From the NCBI RefSeq assembly GCF_003967355.1, contig NZ_BIFH01000013.1, positions 802,651 to 866,650 of the forward strand: DNA of 64,000 bases. Reading direction: 5' to 3'. This DNA is from Embleya hyalina (GTDB lineage Bacteria; Actinomycetota; Actinomycetes; Streptomycetales; Streptomycetaceae). The notes beneath the pieces were generated by a model that had not been told where the DNA came from, did no database searches, and saw only the letters and a list, made by a program, of their open reading frames with translations. This document shows positions 17,375 through 28,310 of this stretch, piece by piece (positions within the stretch are counted from its first letter, which is position 1; every line of letters starts with the position of its first letter). The translations under genes were made by a program, and so were the position numbers.

Positions 17375-18238
17375 ATGAGTACCGAACACACGCATGTACG
17401 GCGGCTGTTGGCGGCCGTCGCGTTGACCCTCGCGGTGTTGGTCGTGGAGTCCTCGGCGCCGACGTCGGGCGCGAGTCCGCGGCCGGCTCCGGTCGAGGCG
17501 ACCGCCTCGGGGACCGAACTGAGTGTTCCGGAGGCGGGCGCCGTCCGGCCGGGCACGACCACCTTCCGGGTGCGCAACGTCGATTCCGCGGAGCGCTGGA
17601 TCGGATTGGCGCGCCTGCGCCCCGGATTCGCGCCGGAAACGTTCGTCGACCGGATGCGGCGGGCCGTGCACGGCCCCGCGGAGGAGGGCGCCGTCGCGCG
17701 CTGGAACGAGGCGGCGGAGATGCTGGGCGGGGTGTCCGTGGCGGCGCACGAGGCACGGACGTTCACCCAGTTCCTCACGCCGGGAACCTACTATCTGGTC
17801 GACTATCAGTCGCTGCGGGAGGCCGATCCGCTCGGACGTGTGCGCGCGATCACCGTGCGGGGCGCGGGATGGCACGTCGAGGTCCCCGAGGCCGACCACG
17901 TCGTGGTGTTGTACTCGACACCCGGTGGAACACGCTTCCACGCACCGGCCCGGATCGCACCGACCGCAAAACTGCTCGTGATCAACGCGAGCGGCCTCCT
18001 GGAGGAGGCGATGTTGCGCCGGGTTCGACCCGGCACCACCGACCGGGACGTGACCGACTACTTCCTCGGCTTCGGCCCCGACCCGTTCCCGCCCGCGAGC
18101 CCGCCCGGCCAAGGACTGGCACCGACGGCCCCGGGGCGGTCGGGTCACACGGACGTGGAACTGACGCCCGGTCGCTACGTATTGATCTCGTGGATCAACG
18201 ACTACACGAACACCCACCGCATCGTGGACGTCACCTAG
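17375..18238 (+). CDS. Secreted protein of unknown function
   Basis: A 287-residue protein with an N-terminal signal peptide (basic HVRR, then a hydrophobic stretch LLAAVALTLAVLVV, cleavage near residue 35). The rest is predicted mostly beta: a strand pattern TTTFRVRNVDSAERWIGLARL, a Gly/Thr turn LTPGTYYLVDYQ, and a final ELTPGRYVLISWIND repeating the same TPGxY-V motif. The two repeats suggest a tandem cupredoxin-like or immunoglobulin-like fold, but no copper-ligand set is evident. The ATG at 17375 has only a weak GAGTGGG ahead. Function unknown. Confidence 0.7.
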   Translation: MSTEHTHVRRLLAAVALTLAVLVVESSAPTSGASPRPAPVEATASGTELSVPEAGAVRPGTTTFRVRNVDSAERWIGLARLRPGFAPETFVDRMRRAVHGPAEEGAVARWNEAAEMLGGVSVAAHEARTFTQFLTPGTYYLVDYQSLREADPLGRVRAITVRGAGWHVEVPEADHVVVLYSTPGGTRFHAPARIAPTAKLLVINASGLLEEAMLRRVRPGTTDRDVTDYFLGFGPDPFPPASPPGQGLAPTAPGRSGHTDVELTPGRYVLISWINDYTNTHRIVDVT

Positions 18239-18578
18239 CCGCCGGCACCCGTCTGCTCGCCGTTCAGAGCAACAGTCGGCCCCCGGGACCCGCCGTGCGG
18301 GACGCGTGGGAGGACTGAAATCCGAGCCACTCGCGCCCGCCTACGGCCGTTCCCATTCGTTCGTTGGTGAGGGCCGCGACGTGCCTTGCCCTCGATCGGC
18401 GCAATCCGGGGGTACGGCGGCGGGCCCGTGGTCCACTGATTTCACGATCATCGGATGCTCGTATTCTTCGCGCGTCGATCGCTCGTCGTCTCCCAGCGGC
18501 ATCGGGGCCGCGGCGGGCGATGATGATCACATCGTCCACCGGCGTGGTATGCGTGTGGTCCGATCGAGTTGGAGAGCC
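18239..18578. other. Intergenic region without clear gene
   Basis: About 340 bp between the secreted protein and the HDO-like gene. The sequence is slightly less GC-rich near 18440-18480 and may hold the promoter of the downstream gene. Nothing else is supported. Confidence 0.4.
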
Positions 18579-19616
18579 ATGAGCCGTGTCGTCGACAACG
18601 GAGATCCGCGAGTTGTCGGCCCCGCGCTACCGACGCCCCGCGGACCCTGGTCGGCCATCGTGGTCACCGCGCTGGCGCGATGCCCCTCCTCACGGGCGTT
18701 GCCGATGCCGGACACGGATGGGATCGACCCGTACGGCGAGGACCTGACTCTCGCCCTGCACACCTGCTACGAACTGCACTATCGAGGCTTCGACGGTGTC
18801 GATCCACTGTGGGAGTGGGATCCGGAACTGCTACGGCTACGGGCGGTGTTGGAGGGTGTGTTCCTGGCCGCGTTGCGTGCGGACACCCCCGGCGGTGACG
18901 ATGTCGCCGGTGCCCTGGACGCGTTGCTGGTGGAACCGGTTTCGGGCGACGGCGTCTCGCACTACCTTCGGGACTCGGCCCCCTGGGGAGCGATGCGCGA
19001 ATACTTTGCGCACCGTTCCGTCTACCAACTGAAGGAGGCGGACCCGTACGCCTGGGTGATCCCGCGTCTCCAGGGGCAGGCCAAGGCATCGCTGGTGACG
19101 GTCGAGTTCGACGAGTTCGGCGGCGGCCGTGCCGAACGCGTGCATGCCAGGCTTTTCGCCGACCTCATGGTCGGCGCCGGCATGTCCCCGAGGTATCTGC
19201 ACTACCTGGACGACGTGCCGGCACCGGCGATCGCGATCGTGAACCTGGTTTCGATGTTCGGGCTGCACCGGAGACTGCGCGGGGCACTGATCGGCAACTT
19301 CGCGACGGTGGAGATCACCAGCTCGCCGGGTGCGCAGCGGATGGTCCAGGCCCTTCGACGGCTGGGTGCCGCACGGGAGTGCGTGTTCTTCTTCACCGAG
19401 CACGTCGAGGCGGACGCCGTGCACGAACAGATCCTGCGTCGCGACGTGATCGGTGACCTCCTCCGTCGGGAACCCGACCTCGCCGAGGACGTCGTGTTCG
19501 GCATCGCGGCCACGCAGCTGTTGGAGGGCAGGCTGAGCGAACACCTGATGTCGGCCTGGCGCGGCGGCACGACATCGCTGCGCCGTCCGCTGCCGGAGGA
19601 CTCAGTCCGGACCTGA
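18579..19616 (+). CDS. Iron-containing redox enzyme, heme-oxygenase-like diiron (HDO) fold
   Basis: A 345-residue all-helical protein of the HDO type, related to UndA, BesC and the SznF central domain, which use a non-heme diiron site and O2 on small substrates. Likely ligands follow the family pattern: the acidic helix VTVEFDEFGGGRAERVHARLF and the C-terminal helix FFFTEHVEADAVHEQIL with its E-H-x3-D-x2-H arrangement. The ATG at 18579 has GGAGAG ahead. The 3' end overlaps the converging CDGSH gene by 15 bp. Its position facing an operon for two methyltransferases and an iron-sulfur protein suggests shared small-molecule chemistry. Family assignment is firm; the reaction is unknown. Confidence 0.85.
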   Translation: MSRVVDNGDPRVVGPALPTPRGPWSAIVVTALARCPSSRALPMPDTDGIDPYGEDLTLALHTCYELHYRGFDGVDPLWEWDPELLRLRAVLEGVFLAALRADTPGGDDVAGALDALLVEPVSGDGVSHYLRDSAPWGAMREYFAHRSVYQLKEADPYAWVIPRLQGQAKASLVTVEFDEFGGGRAERVHARLFADLMVGAGMSPRYLHYLDDVPAPAIAIVNLVSMFGLHRRLRGALIGNFATVEITSSPGAQRMVQALRRLGAARECVFFFTEHVEADAVHEQILRRDVIGDLLRREPDLAEDVVFGIAATQLLEGRLSEHLMSAWRGGTTSLRRPLPEDSVRT

Positions 19617-19895
19617 ATCCGTGGGCGGGGCCTCGGACACCCGACGGTCGCGTCGGCGGTGGCTGGTGTCGCAGAACGGATACCGTCGACTGCGTCGACA
19701 CACGCACAGGGCCACCACGCATCGGTCCGAGACGACGACCCGTCCGTCGTCGGTCACCACCTCGACCGGGCCTTCGACGAGGAGCGGTCCACCGGCGACC
19801 ACGGTGACCCGCCTGGGCTTCCCGTCGCGCGTCCCGGTGTTCGGGTTCGCCTTCCGACCCTGCGTCGAGTCATGGTTCGTGGATCGGTCGGTCAC
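19602..19895 (-). CDS. CDGSH iron-sulfur domain protein
   Basis: A 97-residue protein whose C-terminal half has the mitoNEET-type cluster motif: cysteines in CVVALCVC, then YPFCDTSH, matching the C-x-C-x(n)-CDxxH pattern of a 2Fe-2S cluster held by three Cys and one His. The N-terminal 25 residues are polar and low in structure. It should act as an electron or cluster carrier. It overlaps the upstream HemK-like gene by 26 bp and the converging HDO-like gene by 15 bp. Pairing with a diiron oxidase is functionally sensible, since such enzymes need electrons. Confidence 0.88.
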   Translation of the reverse strand: MTDRSTNHDSTQGRKANPNTGTRDGKPRRVTVVAGGPLLVEGPVEVVTDDGRVVVSDRCVVALCVCRRSRRYPFCDTSHRRRDRRVSEAPPTDSGPD

Positions 19896-20535
19896 CGCGG
19901 ATCACCACCAATTCCTCGTGACGTTGCCCCGCGTCGATGTGCCCTCGGTTTTCCAGCAGCGCGATCCGGCGGCTCATGACCGGACCGAAAGGAACGGTCC
20001 GTCTGGCCACCACCGCGGCCTTCAACCCTCCCCGGCGCAACAGGTTCACCGTGCTCTCCACCCCACACACGGCGGAATGGACGATCAACACCATCCCGCC
20101 GGGAGAGAGCATCCGGGGGGCGTTGACGCACAGGGGATCCAACAGGGCCCGACCGTTCGGAGCCGCGTCCCAGGCTCGGCTCGGTCCGCGCCGCGGGAGT
20201 TCCGGCCGTTCGGACGGCACGTAGGGCGGGTTGGCGAGGACCACGTCGAATCGCCGATTTCCGGGAAGTGTCAGCGCGTTGCGGCACTCGACACGGACCC
20301 GCAGTCCACGCACGCGGGAGTTGAACCGGGTCGCCAACGCGGCACGTCGCGAGATGTCCACGGCGGTGACGTGTCCCGCCCCGGCACCGACGGCAGCGAT
20401 GGCCAACGCGCCGGTACCCGTGCACAGGTCCAGGACACGCGCCGCCGCGGGGATTCCGGCGTCCTGCAATGCCTGGGCCAACAGCCACGTGTCCGCCTGA
20501 GGCCGGTACATCCCCGGGAGTCTCAGCAACCACAC
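19870..20535 (-). CDS. HemK/MTQ2-like SAM-dependent methyltransferase
   Basis: A 221-residue class I methyltransferase with SAM motif I VLDLCTGTGALAIAAV (about residues 34-49), motif II TAVDIS, and NPPYVPSERPEL (about 107-118). The NPPY tetrad marks enzymes that methylate amide or amine nitrogens, such as the N5-glutamine of release factors. It lacks the N-terminal helical domain of true PrmC, so another nitrogen substrate is possible. The start may be the GTG at 20535 or the ATG at 20511; neither has a strong ribosome site. It lies 39 bp after the EgtD-like gene and overlaps the CDGSH gene, so the three form an operon. Confidence 0.82.
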   Translation of the reverse strand: MWLLRLPGMYRPQADTWLLAQALQDAGIPAAARVLDLCTGTGALAIAAVGAGAGHVTAVDISRRAALATRFNSRVRGLRVRVECRNALTLPGNRRFDVVLANPPYVPSERPELPRRGPSRAWDAAPNGRALLDPLCVNAPRMLSPGGMVLIVHSAVCGVESTVNLLRRGGLKAAVVARRTVPFGPVMSRRIALLENRGHIDAGQRHEELVVIRGDRPIHEP

Positions 20536-20574
20536 GGCGCGGACCGCGGTTCGCGGGCGGCGACCCCGCCCGAG

Positions 20575-21588
20575 TCAGTTCGCATCGGCGGCGTGGGGGC
20601 GGTTGTGCGAACGGGTGAACAGGAAAACGCCGTACTGCCACGTCTCGTCGATCCACTCGCCGCGCAGATCCAGTCCCCGCGCGGCGACATCGGCCACGAA
20701 CCGCGAGCGGTCGAACTTGTGGGACAGCCCGACGTTGAGCCCGTCGCCATGCCGAAGACTCAGTTCGAGGCCCAATCCGTGCAACACCACGGATTGGGCC
20801 TCGGTCGCGTAGACGTGCGCTTGGACGGTGGCGCTCGCCTGGTCGTAGTGTGCCCGCGCGTGGAAGTTCCGCAGGTCGAAGTCGGCTCCGAAACGCCGGT
20901 TGAGATGGGCCAGATGATTGAGTCGGAACCGGGTGAAGGCGGATCGACCGCTCGGATCGTTGTAGCAGGCCTCCAGTACCGAGGCCGCTTTTCGCAGATC
21001 GACCGATACCAGAAAGCCGTCGCCGGGCCGAAGCGTGCCGGCGATCTCGCCGAGCAACGCTTCACGCTCCCGCGGCGTGGCGTTGCCCAGGTTGCTCCCG
21101 AGGAAGGCCACCACCAGCGGCTCGCGCCGGTCCTCCCGCAGCCGGGCCAGCCCCGCCTCGTACCTGCCCCACAACCCACGCACCCGCAGACCGGGCAGTG
21201 CGGTCGTCAGCTCGTGCCCGCTGCTCTCCAACATCTCGCGGCTGACGTCGATCGGAAGATAGTCGGTCACACGACGGTCGACACAGGCGGCCGGCAGCAG
21301 ACGGGTCTTCTTCGCGCTTCCGCTGCCCAACTCGGCGATTCGACCGCATCCGATCAGGTCGGCGATCTCTGCGGCATGGCGATCCAGCAACCCGTGCTCG
21401 ACCCGAGTGAGGTAGTAGTCGGGCAACTCGGTGATCGACTCGAACAGATCCGACCCGAGCGCGTCGTATCCGAAGTGAGGGGGAATCCGCGGTGGAGCCT
21501 CCCGCAGACCGGCCATGAGGGCCGACCGGTCGTCCCAGAAGGCCCCTCCGTCGTCGACGGGCACGATCTCGACCCGGTTCGGCGTCAT
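20575..21588 (-). CDS. EgtD-like amino acid betaine (N-alpha-trimethyl) methyltransferase
   Basis: A 337-residue SAM-dependent methyltransferase of the EgtD family (ergothioneine pathway, histidine N-alpha-trimethylation). Family blocks are clear: FGYDALGSDLFESITELPDYYLTR, the SAM loop ELGSGSAKKTRLLP, YLPIDVS, AFLGSNLGNATPRE and SHKF near the C-terminus. By hand alignment to my recollection of mycobacterial EgtD, the two residues that read the histidine side chain are changed: Met252 corresponds to Ala (in ATVQAHV) and Glu282 to Gly (in NVGLSHKF). A substrate other than histidine is therefore plausible. No egtB, egtA or egtC is adjacent. The start at 21588 gives the usual N-terminus; GGGA precedes it. 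Confidence 0.83.
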   Translation of the reverse strand: MTPNRVEIVPVDDGGAFWDDRSALMAGLREAPPRIPPHFGYDALGSDLFESITELPDYYLTRVEHGLLDRHAAEIADLIGCGRIAELGSGSAKKTRLLPAACVDRRVTDYLPIDVSREMLESSGHELTTALPGLRVRGLWGRYEAGLARLREDRREPLVVAFLGSNLGNATPREREALLGEIAGTLRPGDGFLVSVDLRKAASVLEACYNDPSGRSAFTRFRLNHLAHLNRRFGADFDLRNFHARAHYDQASATVQAHVYATEAQSVVLHGLGLELSLRHGDGLNVGLSHKFDRSRFVADVAARGLDLRGEWIDETWQYGVFLFTRSHNRPHAADAN

Positions 21589-22663
21589 CGTGATTTCCCG
21601 ACTCGTCGGGCCGCGCTCGTTTCGCGGCTGCGATTCCCATCCGTCGGGCCCGTATACCGGAGAACCCTCGGACAGTGATCGATCAGTTACCCTTGGGAGT
21701 GTCCCACTGTGTGGAAGCACGCAAACCATCCACGGTCGAGGGCCCGTTCGCGGATGTGTTCGGGTTGGGTCCCGGCGGGTCGGGTGCCGGCGTGGCGGCC
21801 GGATCCGGCGCGGTGTCGACAGGCGCGGGTGACGGCCTTGGCGGGTGGTGGGGAATCGGTGGTGCGGGGGTGGTCGGGTGGTGTGGTGTCGAGGAGCGGG
21901 GGTGTGGTTTGCCGGGCTCTCTCGGTGATGTGGACTGCACAGTGTGTGCCGGACGCGCGTTCGGCCGGTGGGAAACGGACACGTGGTTTCACCGTGTGGC
22001 GGGTGTGTCGTGAGGGTGCGTGTGCGGTTGGAGGTGGCGGTGTGTGACGTCGGTCGGTGTCGACCTCGGCATCGCCGCAGGGCACGGCACGCGAGGTGGA
22101 TTCGGGTGGCCGGTCCGCACCCGATGTGGCACCGCTGAGTAAGCGGCGCGGCCGGTGCGGGCGTCGGTGATCTCGGTCGCGGGTTCGGCTCGATTTATGG
22201 CTGTCCAAGTGTCGCGTATCGGACACAATGCGACGTGACCGCCTGACGGTCGATCGCGCAGATCACCTTTTCCGGCTCCCGCCGCCCGCGTCGGGCGACG
22301 AGTCCGGAACTCCACCACAGCAACGACGGCTTCCCGCGTCGATCGGGTCCGCGACCCCCCGAAACGCATTCGTGAGGGATCGGGGCCGGGGCGGGAAGCG
22401 GTTTCCCGTACAGCGCGCGTTCGTCCCCTCCGACCTTCGGTCGCGCGTTCGTGTTCGGCTTCCGGCCCTGGCGCCGGCAGCCGATGTCACCGGGTCCTCG
22501 TCCCCATGTCGATTCGGCTGTGCCCTCGGGCCGTGACGCCCCACCGTTGTTCGGAGACGCATTCCCGGCTGCCGCCCGGTTCCCATCGCGGCGGCGGTCG
22601 ATCGCACGCGAGGAAACCCCCTCCGGTGTCGGGGAATGCCGACGCCGCCCTCAGGAGGCATGC
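21589..22663. other. Long intergenic region with G/T strand skew
   Basis: About 1.07 kb without a convincing gene. From about 21730 to 22060 the plus strand is strongly G and T rich, with four G-runs at 21843-21878 that could form a quadruplex. Several frames are open but have biased, low-complexity translations. Promoters for the EgtD-like operon (left) and the carboxypeptidase (right) must lie here. Confidence 0.45.
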
Positions 22664-25010
<2,347 letters not shown>

Positions 25011-25041
25011 GACGCGTATGAAGCGCAAGACCCGGTGAGAC

Positions 25042-25075
25042 CCGGGGTCCGGCCGGCATCCCGGCCGGACCCCGG
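25042..25075 (+). terminator. Perfect GC hairpin after S1 protease gene
   Basis: Arms of 15 bp (25042-25056 and 25061-25075) with a CATC loop, 32 bp beyond the stop codon. No T-tract. Strong intrinsic-terminator candidate. Confidence 0.7.
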
Positions 25076-25243
25076 CCCGCCGCGAACGGCCCGTCCGCCC
25101 GACCCCGACGGGTGTGGGTGTTTGACCGGAATTGCAGTTCCGGTCGGCCCGCCCCCACACGAACATGGCATCCGCGAGCTCTGTCCACCGGCGCCGGGCC
25201 CACTGCTCGTCGCCTGACGATCGGGGGTCACTTGACCACATCG

Positions 25244-25714
25244 ATGCACGAGACAGCGCAAACCGAAGAAGCCGCGAACTCACCCTCGCGCTGCAACCGC
25301 TACGCGTGGACGCCCGAGGTGCACGACCTCTACGGCGATCCCGAAGCGATCCTCGGCAAGATGGACACCTTGGACATGGATCTGTCGAGCCGCCGGATCT
25401 TCGCCCTTCTCGTGGAGAGCGAAGGGGCCGCCGACGTCCGCTTGTTCGAGCGGACCGGAACGGACGAGTACACGATCTCGACCTGGACCGGCGCAGCTCT
25501 CGACGGGCTCGGCGCACGGATCGCCGAAACGATTCTGGCCAACCGGGGAGTCCACTGCGTAGGCGAGCAGACGCGCGCCGTCCTCGCCCCGCTCGGCCTC
25601 ACCGAACACGCCGGCGTACCGGCCCCGGCCAACCCCAGGGCCGCCTTCGCACACACCGTGCGCGGTCACGGCACGGGGACGTTCACCCGCGCCACGTGCG
25701 CGCTGCTCTGCTGA
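25244..25714 (+). CDS. Hypothetical protein (156 aa)
   Basis: A compact protein (MHETAQTEEAANSPSRC...) with normal coding bias and no signal peptide. It alternates acidic helices (DPEAILGKMDTLDMDLSSRR) and strands (IFALLVESEGAADVRLFER, EYTISTWTG). It ends CALLC. A TTG at 25232 closer to the GGGGG site could add four residues. A terminator follows at 25747. I do not recognise the family; a small cytoplasmic alpha/beta protein is the most that can be said. Confidence 0.7.
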   Translation: MHETAQTEEAANSPSRCNRYAWTPEVHDLYGDPEAILGKMDTLDMDLSSRRIFALLVESEGAADVRLFERTGTDEYTISTWTGAALDGLGARIAETILANRGVHCVGEQTRAVLAPLGLTEHAGVPAPANPRAAFAHTVRGHGTGTFTRATCALLC

Positions 25715-25746
25715 AACGCCCACGAAGTGCCGGGGCGACAGCCGGA

Positions 25747-25782
25747 CGACGACCGCCCTCGGAACGTCGGGGGCGGTCGTCG
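25747..25782 (+). terminator. Hairpin after hypothetical gene
   Basis: 12-bp perfect arms (CGACGACCGCCC and GGGCGGTCGTCG) around a 12-nt loop, 33 bp past the stop codon. Confidence 0.65.
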
Positions 25783-25871
25783 CATGCGGCGCGGACGCGG
25801 GAGCGACGGTGCGAGGGCGGATGGCGGATGGCGGATGGCGTGACGGGCGTACGGCATGTGGAGCGCACGGG

Positions 25872-27206
25872 ATGAGGGAGCGACGAGGGGAGTTCGCCGG
25901 CCTGTGGACGGCCTACGCCCTGAGCAACCTGGCGGACGGCCTGGTCGTGATCACACTCCCGCTGATCGCTCTCACCCTGACGTCCGAACCCGGGCTGGTG
26001 GCCGGGGTGACCTGGGCGCAGACCATGCCCTACGTGCTGTGCACGCTTGCCGTCGGCGTCCTGGTCGACCGGGTCGAGCGCGGCCGACTGGTGCGTGTCG
26101 CACACCTGTTGCGGGTCGCCGCCCTGGGCCTGCTGGCACTCGCCCTGGCCGGCGACGTGGCCCCGCTCGCGATGATCTACACGATGGCCTTCCTGCTCGG
26201 GACCGCCGAACTCGTGGGCGACCTCGGCAGCTCGGCGATGCTGCCCGCCGTGGTCCCGAAGGATCGCCTGGAAACCGCCAACTCCCGTATGGAAAGCACC
26301 CGTTCGGCGCTCAACGAGTTCGTGGGCCCACCCCTCGGCGGCCTGCTGGTCGCGGCCGGCGCGGTGACCGCCGTGCTGGGGACGGCGGGCGTGTACCTGG
26401 CGGCGGCGGGGGCGCTGCTGTTGCCGGTCCGGGGCCGATACGCCGCACGGCCGGCCGATCCTCGGCCGCGGTCGAACCCACCCGATCGGGTCTCGTGGCG
26501 CGCCGAGTTCACCGAAGGGCTGAGGTTCCTGCGCCGCCACCCGCTGCTCCGGAACCTGGCCGTGATGGTCTGCGTGATGGCCGGAGCGTGGAGTGCGTGG
26601 AGCGCGGTCCTCGTGCTGTACGCGGTCGACCCCGGGCCGATGGGTCTGAGCGGCGCCGAGTACGGCCTGCTCCTGACCACGCTCGCGCTCGGCGGCGTCC
26701 TCGGCTCGGTTGCCGCCGGATGGGTGCAGCGAACCCTGGGAGCACGCGACACGTTGGTCGTCGACGTGATCACGAGTGTGCTCATGCTCGGTGCCCCGGC
26801 ACTCACCAACCGGGTTTGGATCATCGGCATCACCACGTTCGTGGGCGGGTTCGGCAGCGGCCTGTGGAACGTGACGGTGGTGACCCTGCGGCACCGACTG
26901 ATCCCGGACGAACTGCTGGGTCGAGTGTCGAGCGCGGCCCGCCTGATCGGATGGGGCGGTATGCCGGTGGGCGCCGCCCTGGCCGGCGTCCTGGCCCAGA
27001 CCTCCGGCCCGCGCGTGGTCTTCGCCCTCGCGGCGTCGGCGTGCGCCTTGCTGCTCCTGCCGTTCGTACGGGTGATCCGGGAGGACACGATTCGCGCCGC
27101 GGTCGAGGCCCTTGTCGAGGGTGGGGCGGACGGTGCGGTGGGCGGTGGCGGGACGCGGGGCGGTGGCGTGGATGGCGGCGGGCCGAGCGGGCGCACAGTC
27201 GGGTGA
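25872..27206 (+). CDS. MFS exporter (EntS/MFS_3-like)
   Basis: A 444-residue 12-helix major facilitator. The pattern YALSNLADGLVVITLPLIALTLT at the N-terminus, the loop motif GVLVDRVERGRLVRV and the central acidic loop are those of the EntS-type group, which export siderophores or macrolides. A glycine-rich hydrophilic tail ends the protein. The ATG at 25872 is preceded by GTGGAGCG. It is transcribed towards a LysR gene that ends 41 bp away. No substrate can be assigned. Confidence 0.83.
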   Translation: MRERRGEFAGLWTAYALSNLADGLVVITLPLIALTLTSEPGLVAGVTWAQTMPYVLCTLAVGVLVDRVERGRLVRVAHLLRVAALGLLALALAGDVAPLAMIYTMAFLLGTAELVGDLGSSAMLPAVVPKDRLETANSRMESTRSALNEFVGPPLGGLLVAAGAVTAVLGTAGVYLAAAGALLLPVRGRYAARPADPRPRSNPPDRVSWRAEFTEGLRFLRRHPLLRNLAVMVCVMAGAWSAWSAVLVLYAVDPGPMGLSGAEYGLLLTTLALGGVLGSVAAGWVQRTLGARDTLVVDVITSVLMLGAPALTNRVWIIGITTFVGGFGSGLWNVTVVTLRHRLIPDELLGRVSSAARLIGWGGMPVGAALAGVLAQTSGPRVVFALAASACALLLLPFVRVIREDTIRAAVEALVEGGADGAVGGGGTRGGGVDGGGPSGRTVG

Positions 27207-27247
27207 GCGTCCGGCGGCGGCGAGAGCCGGCTCCCGTGCCGCCCCCG

Positions 27248-28204
27248 TCACGGATGGGCCGAAGGCTCCGTTGAGTCCGCGTGCCTTGCGGTGTTGTCGT
27301 CGGTGGGGTCGCAGGTGTCGTGCAGCGCGGCGCGGACCTGTTCGCGCAGCCAGGCGTGGGCGGGGTCGTTGTCGTAGCGCTGGTGCCATGCGAGATGGAT
27401 CGGGATGGCGGGCATGGTCAGCGGCAGGGGCAGGGCGCGCAGGCCGAGGTCGTCCAGGGCGGGGCGGCCGACGCTTCGGGGTACGGCCGCGACGAGGTCG
27501 AGGTGGCGGACGAACTGCAGGGCCGCGGCGTGGGTGGGGGCGGCGGCCACCACCCGTCGGCTCATGCCCAGAGCCTCCAACGCGTCGTCGATGGGGTCGC
27601 GCAGCCGTCCTCGGCGGGAGACCGTGACGTGTTCGGCGGCCGCGTAGTCCTCGAGGGTGAGCGGGCCGCGGCACAGGGGGTGAGTGGGGCGCAGGGCGAG
27701 GACGAGCCGGTCGTGTCCCACGATCTCGTGGCGGATCTCGGGCGAGGCCGGTGCGCCGGCTCCGGCTTCGAGGTCGACCTCCCCTCGTCGCGGGTCGTGG
27801 GTGTCGGTGGCGGCCTCGGCCAGGAAGCGCAGTCGTACTCCGGGTGCCCGGGCGCGCAGGGTGCGGAGCAGGGCGGGGCCGGCCGCCGAGGCCAGGGCGT
27901 CGTGCCACTTCAGGACGAACGTGCGGTCCAGGGTCGCCGGGTCGACGTCCGTGTGGGGGGACAGTACCGACCGGGCCTGCTGGACCAGGTCGTGCACGGT
28001 CGCACGCAGGGCCAGGGCATGGGGGGTGGGCGTCATGGTGCGGCCGGTGCGGACCAGGATCTCGTCCCCGGTGGCCCGGCGGATGCGGCCCAGGGTCCGG
28101 CTCATCGCGGGCGTCGAGACGTGGAGACGGGCGGCGGCGTCCGTCACGCTGCCCTCCTCCAACAGGGCGTCGAGCGCGGTGAGCAGATTCAAATCCAGTT
28201 GCAT
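27248..28204 (-). CDS. LysR family transcriptional regulator
   Basis: A 318-residue LysR regulator: N-terminal winged helix (DLNLLTALDALLEEGSVTDAAARLHVSTPAMSRTLGRIR), then a periplasmic-binding-like effector domain. The GGREI-like second half (DLVAAVPRSVGR, HLAWHQRYDNDPAHAWLREQV) is typical of the NodD/NahR-like subgroup. It lies downstream of, and on the same strand as, an SDR gene, which is unusual for a regulator that normally diverges from its target. The DNA before its start (about 28205-28250) is A/T-richer and is the likely promoter. Confidence 0.9.
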   Translation of the reverse strand: MQLDLNLLTALDALLEEGSVTDAAARLHVSTPAMSRTLGRIRRATGDEILVRTGRTMTPTPHALALRATVHDLVQQARSVLSPHTDVDPATLDRTFVLKWHDALASAAGPALLRTLRARAPGVRLRFLAEAATDTHDPRRGEVDLEAGAGAPASPEIRHEIVGHDRLVLALRPTHPLCRGPLTLEDYAAAEHVTVSRRGRLRDPIDDALEALGMSRRVVAAAPTHAAALQFVRHLDLVAAVPRSVGRPALDDLGLRALPLPLTMPAIPIHLAWHQRYDNDPAHAWLREQVRAALHDTCDPTDDNTARHADSTEPSAHP

Positions 28205-28310
28205 GGCAGTAAATCCAGACGTGACAAGGTTGCATTGATGTTAATGCTTCCTGTTTCCGGCGTCGAATCACCACCCTCGGCCGGCGTGGTCGGAGGCGGG
28301 TGCGGCGGGA

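Noticed and set aside
20575-21588. Ergothioneine biosynthesis cluster
   Set aside because: Only an EgtD-like gene is present, with altered specificity residues and none of egtA, egtB, egtC or egtE nearby.
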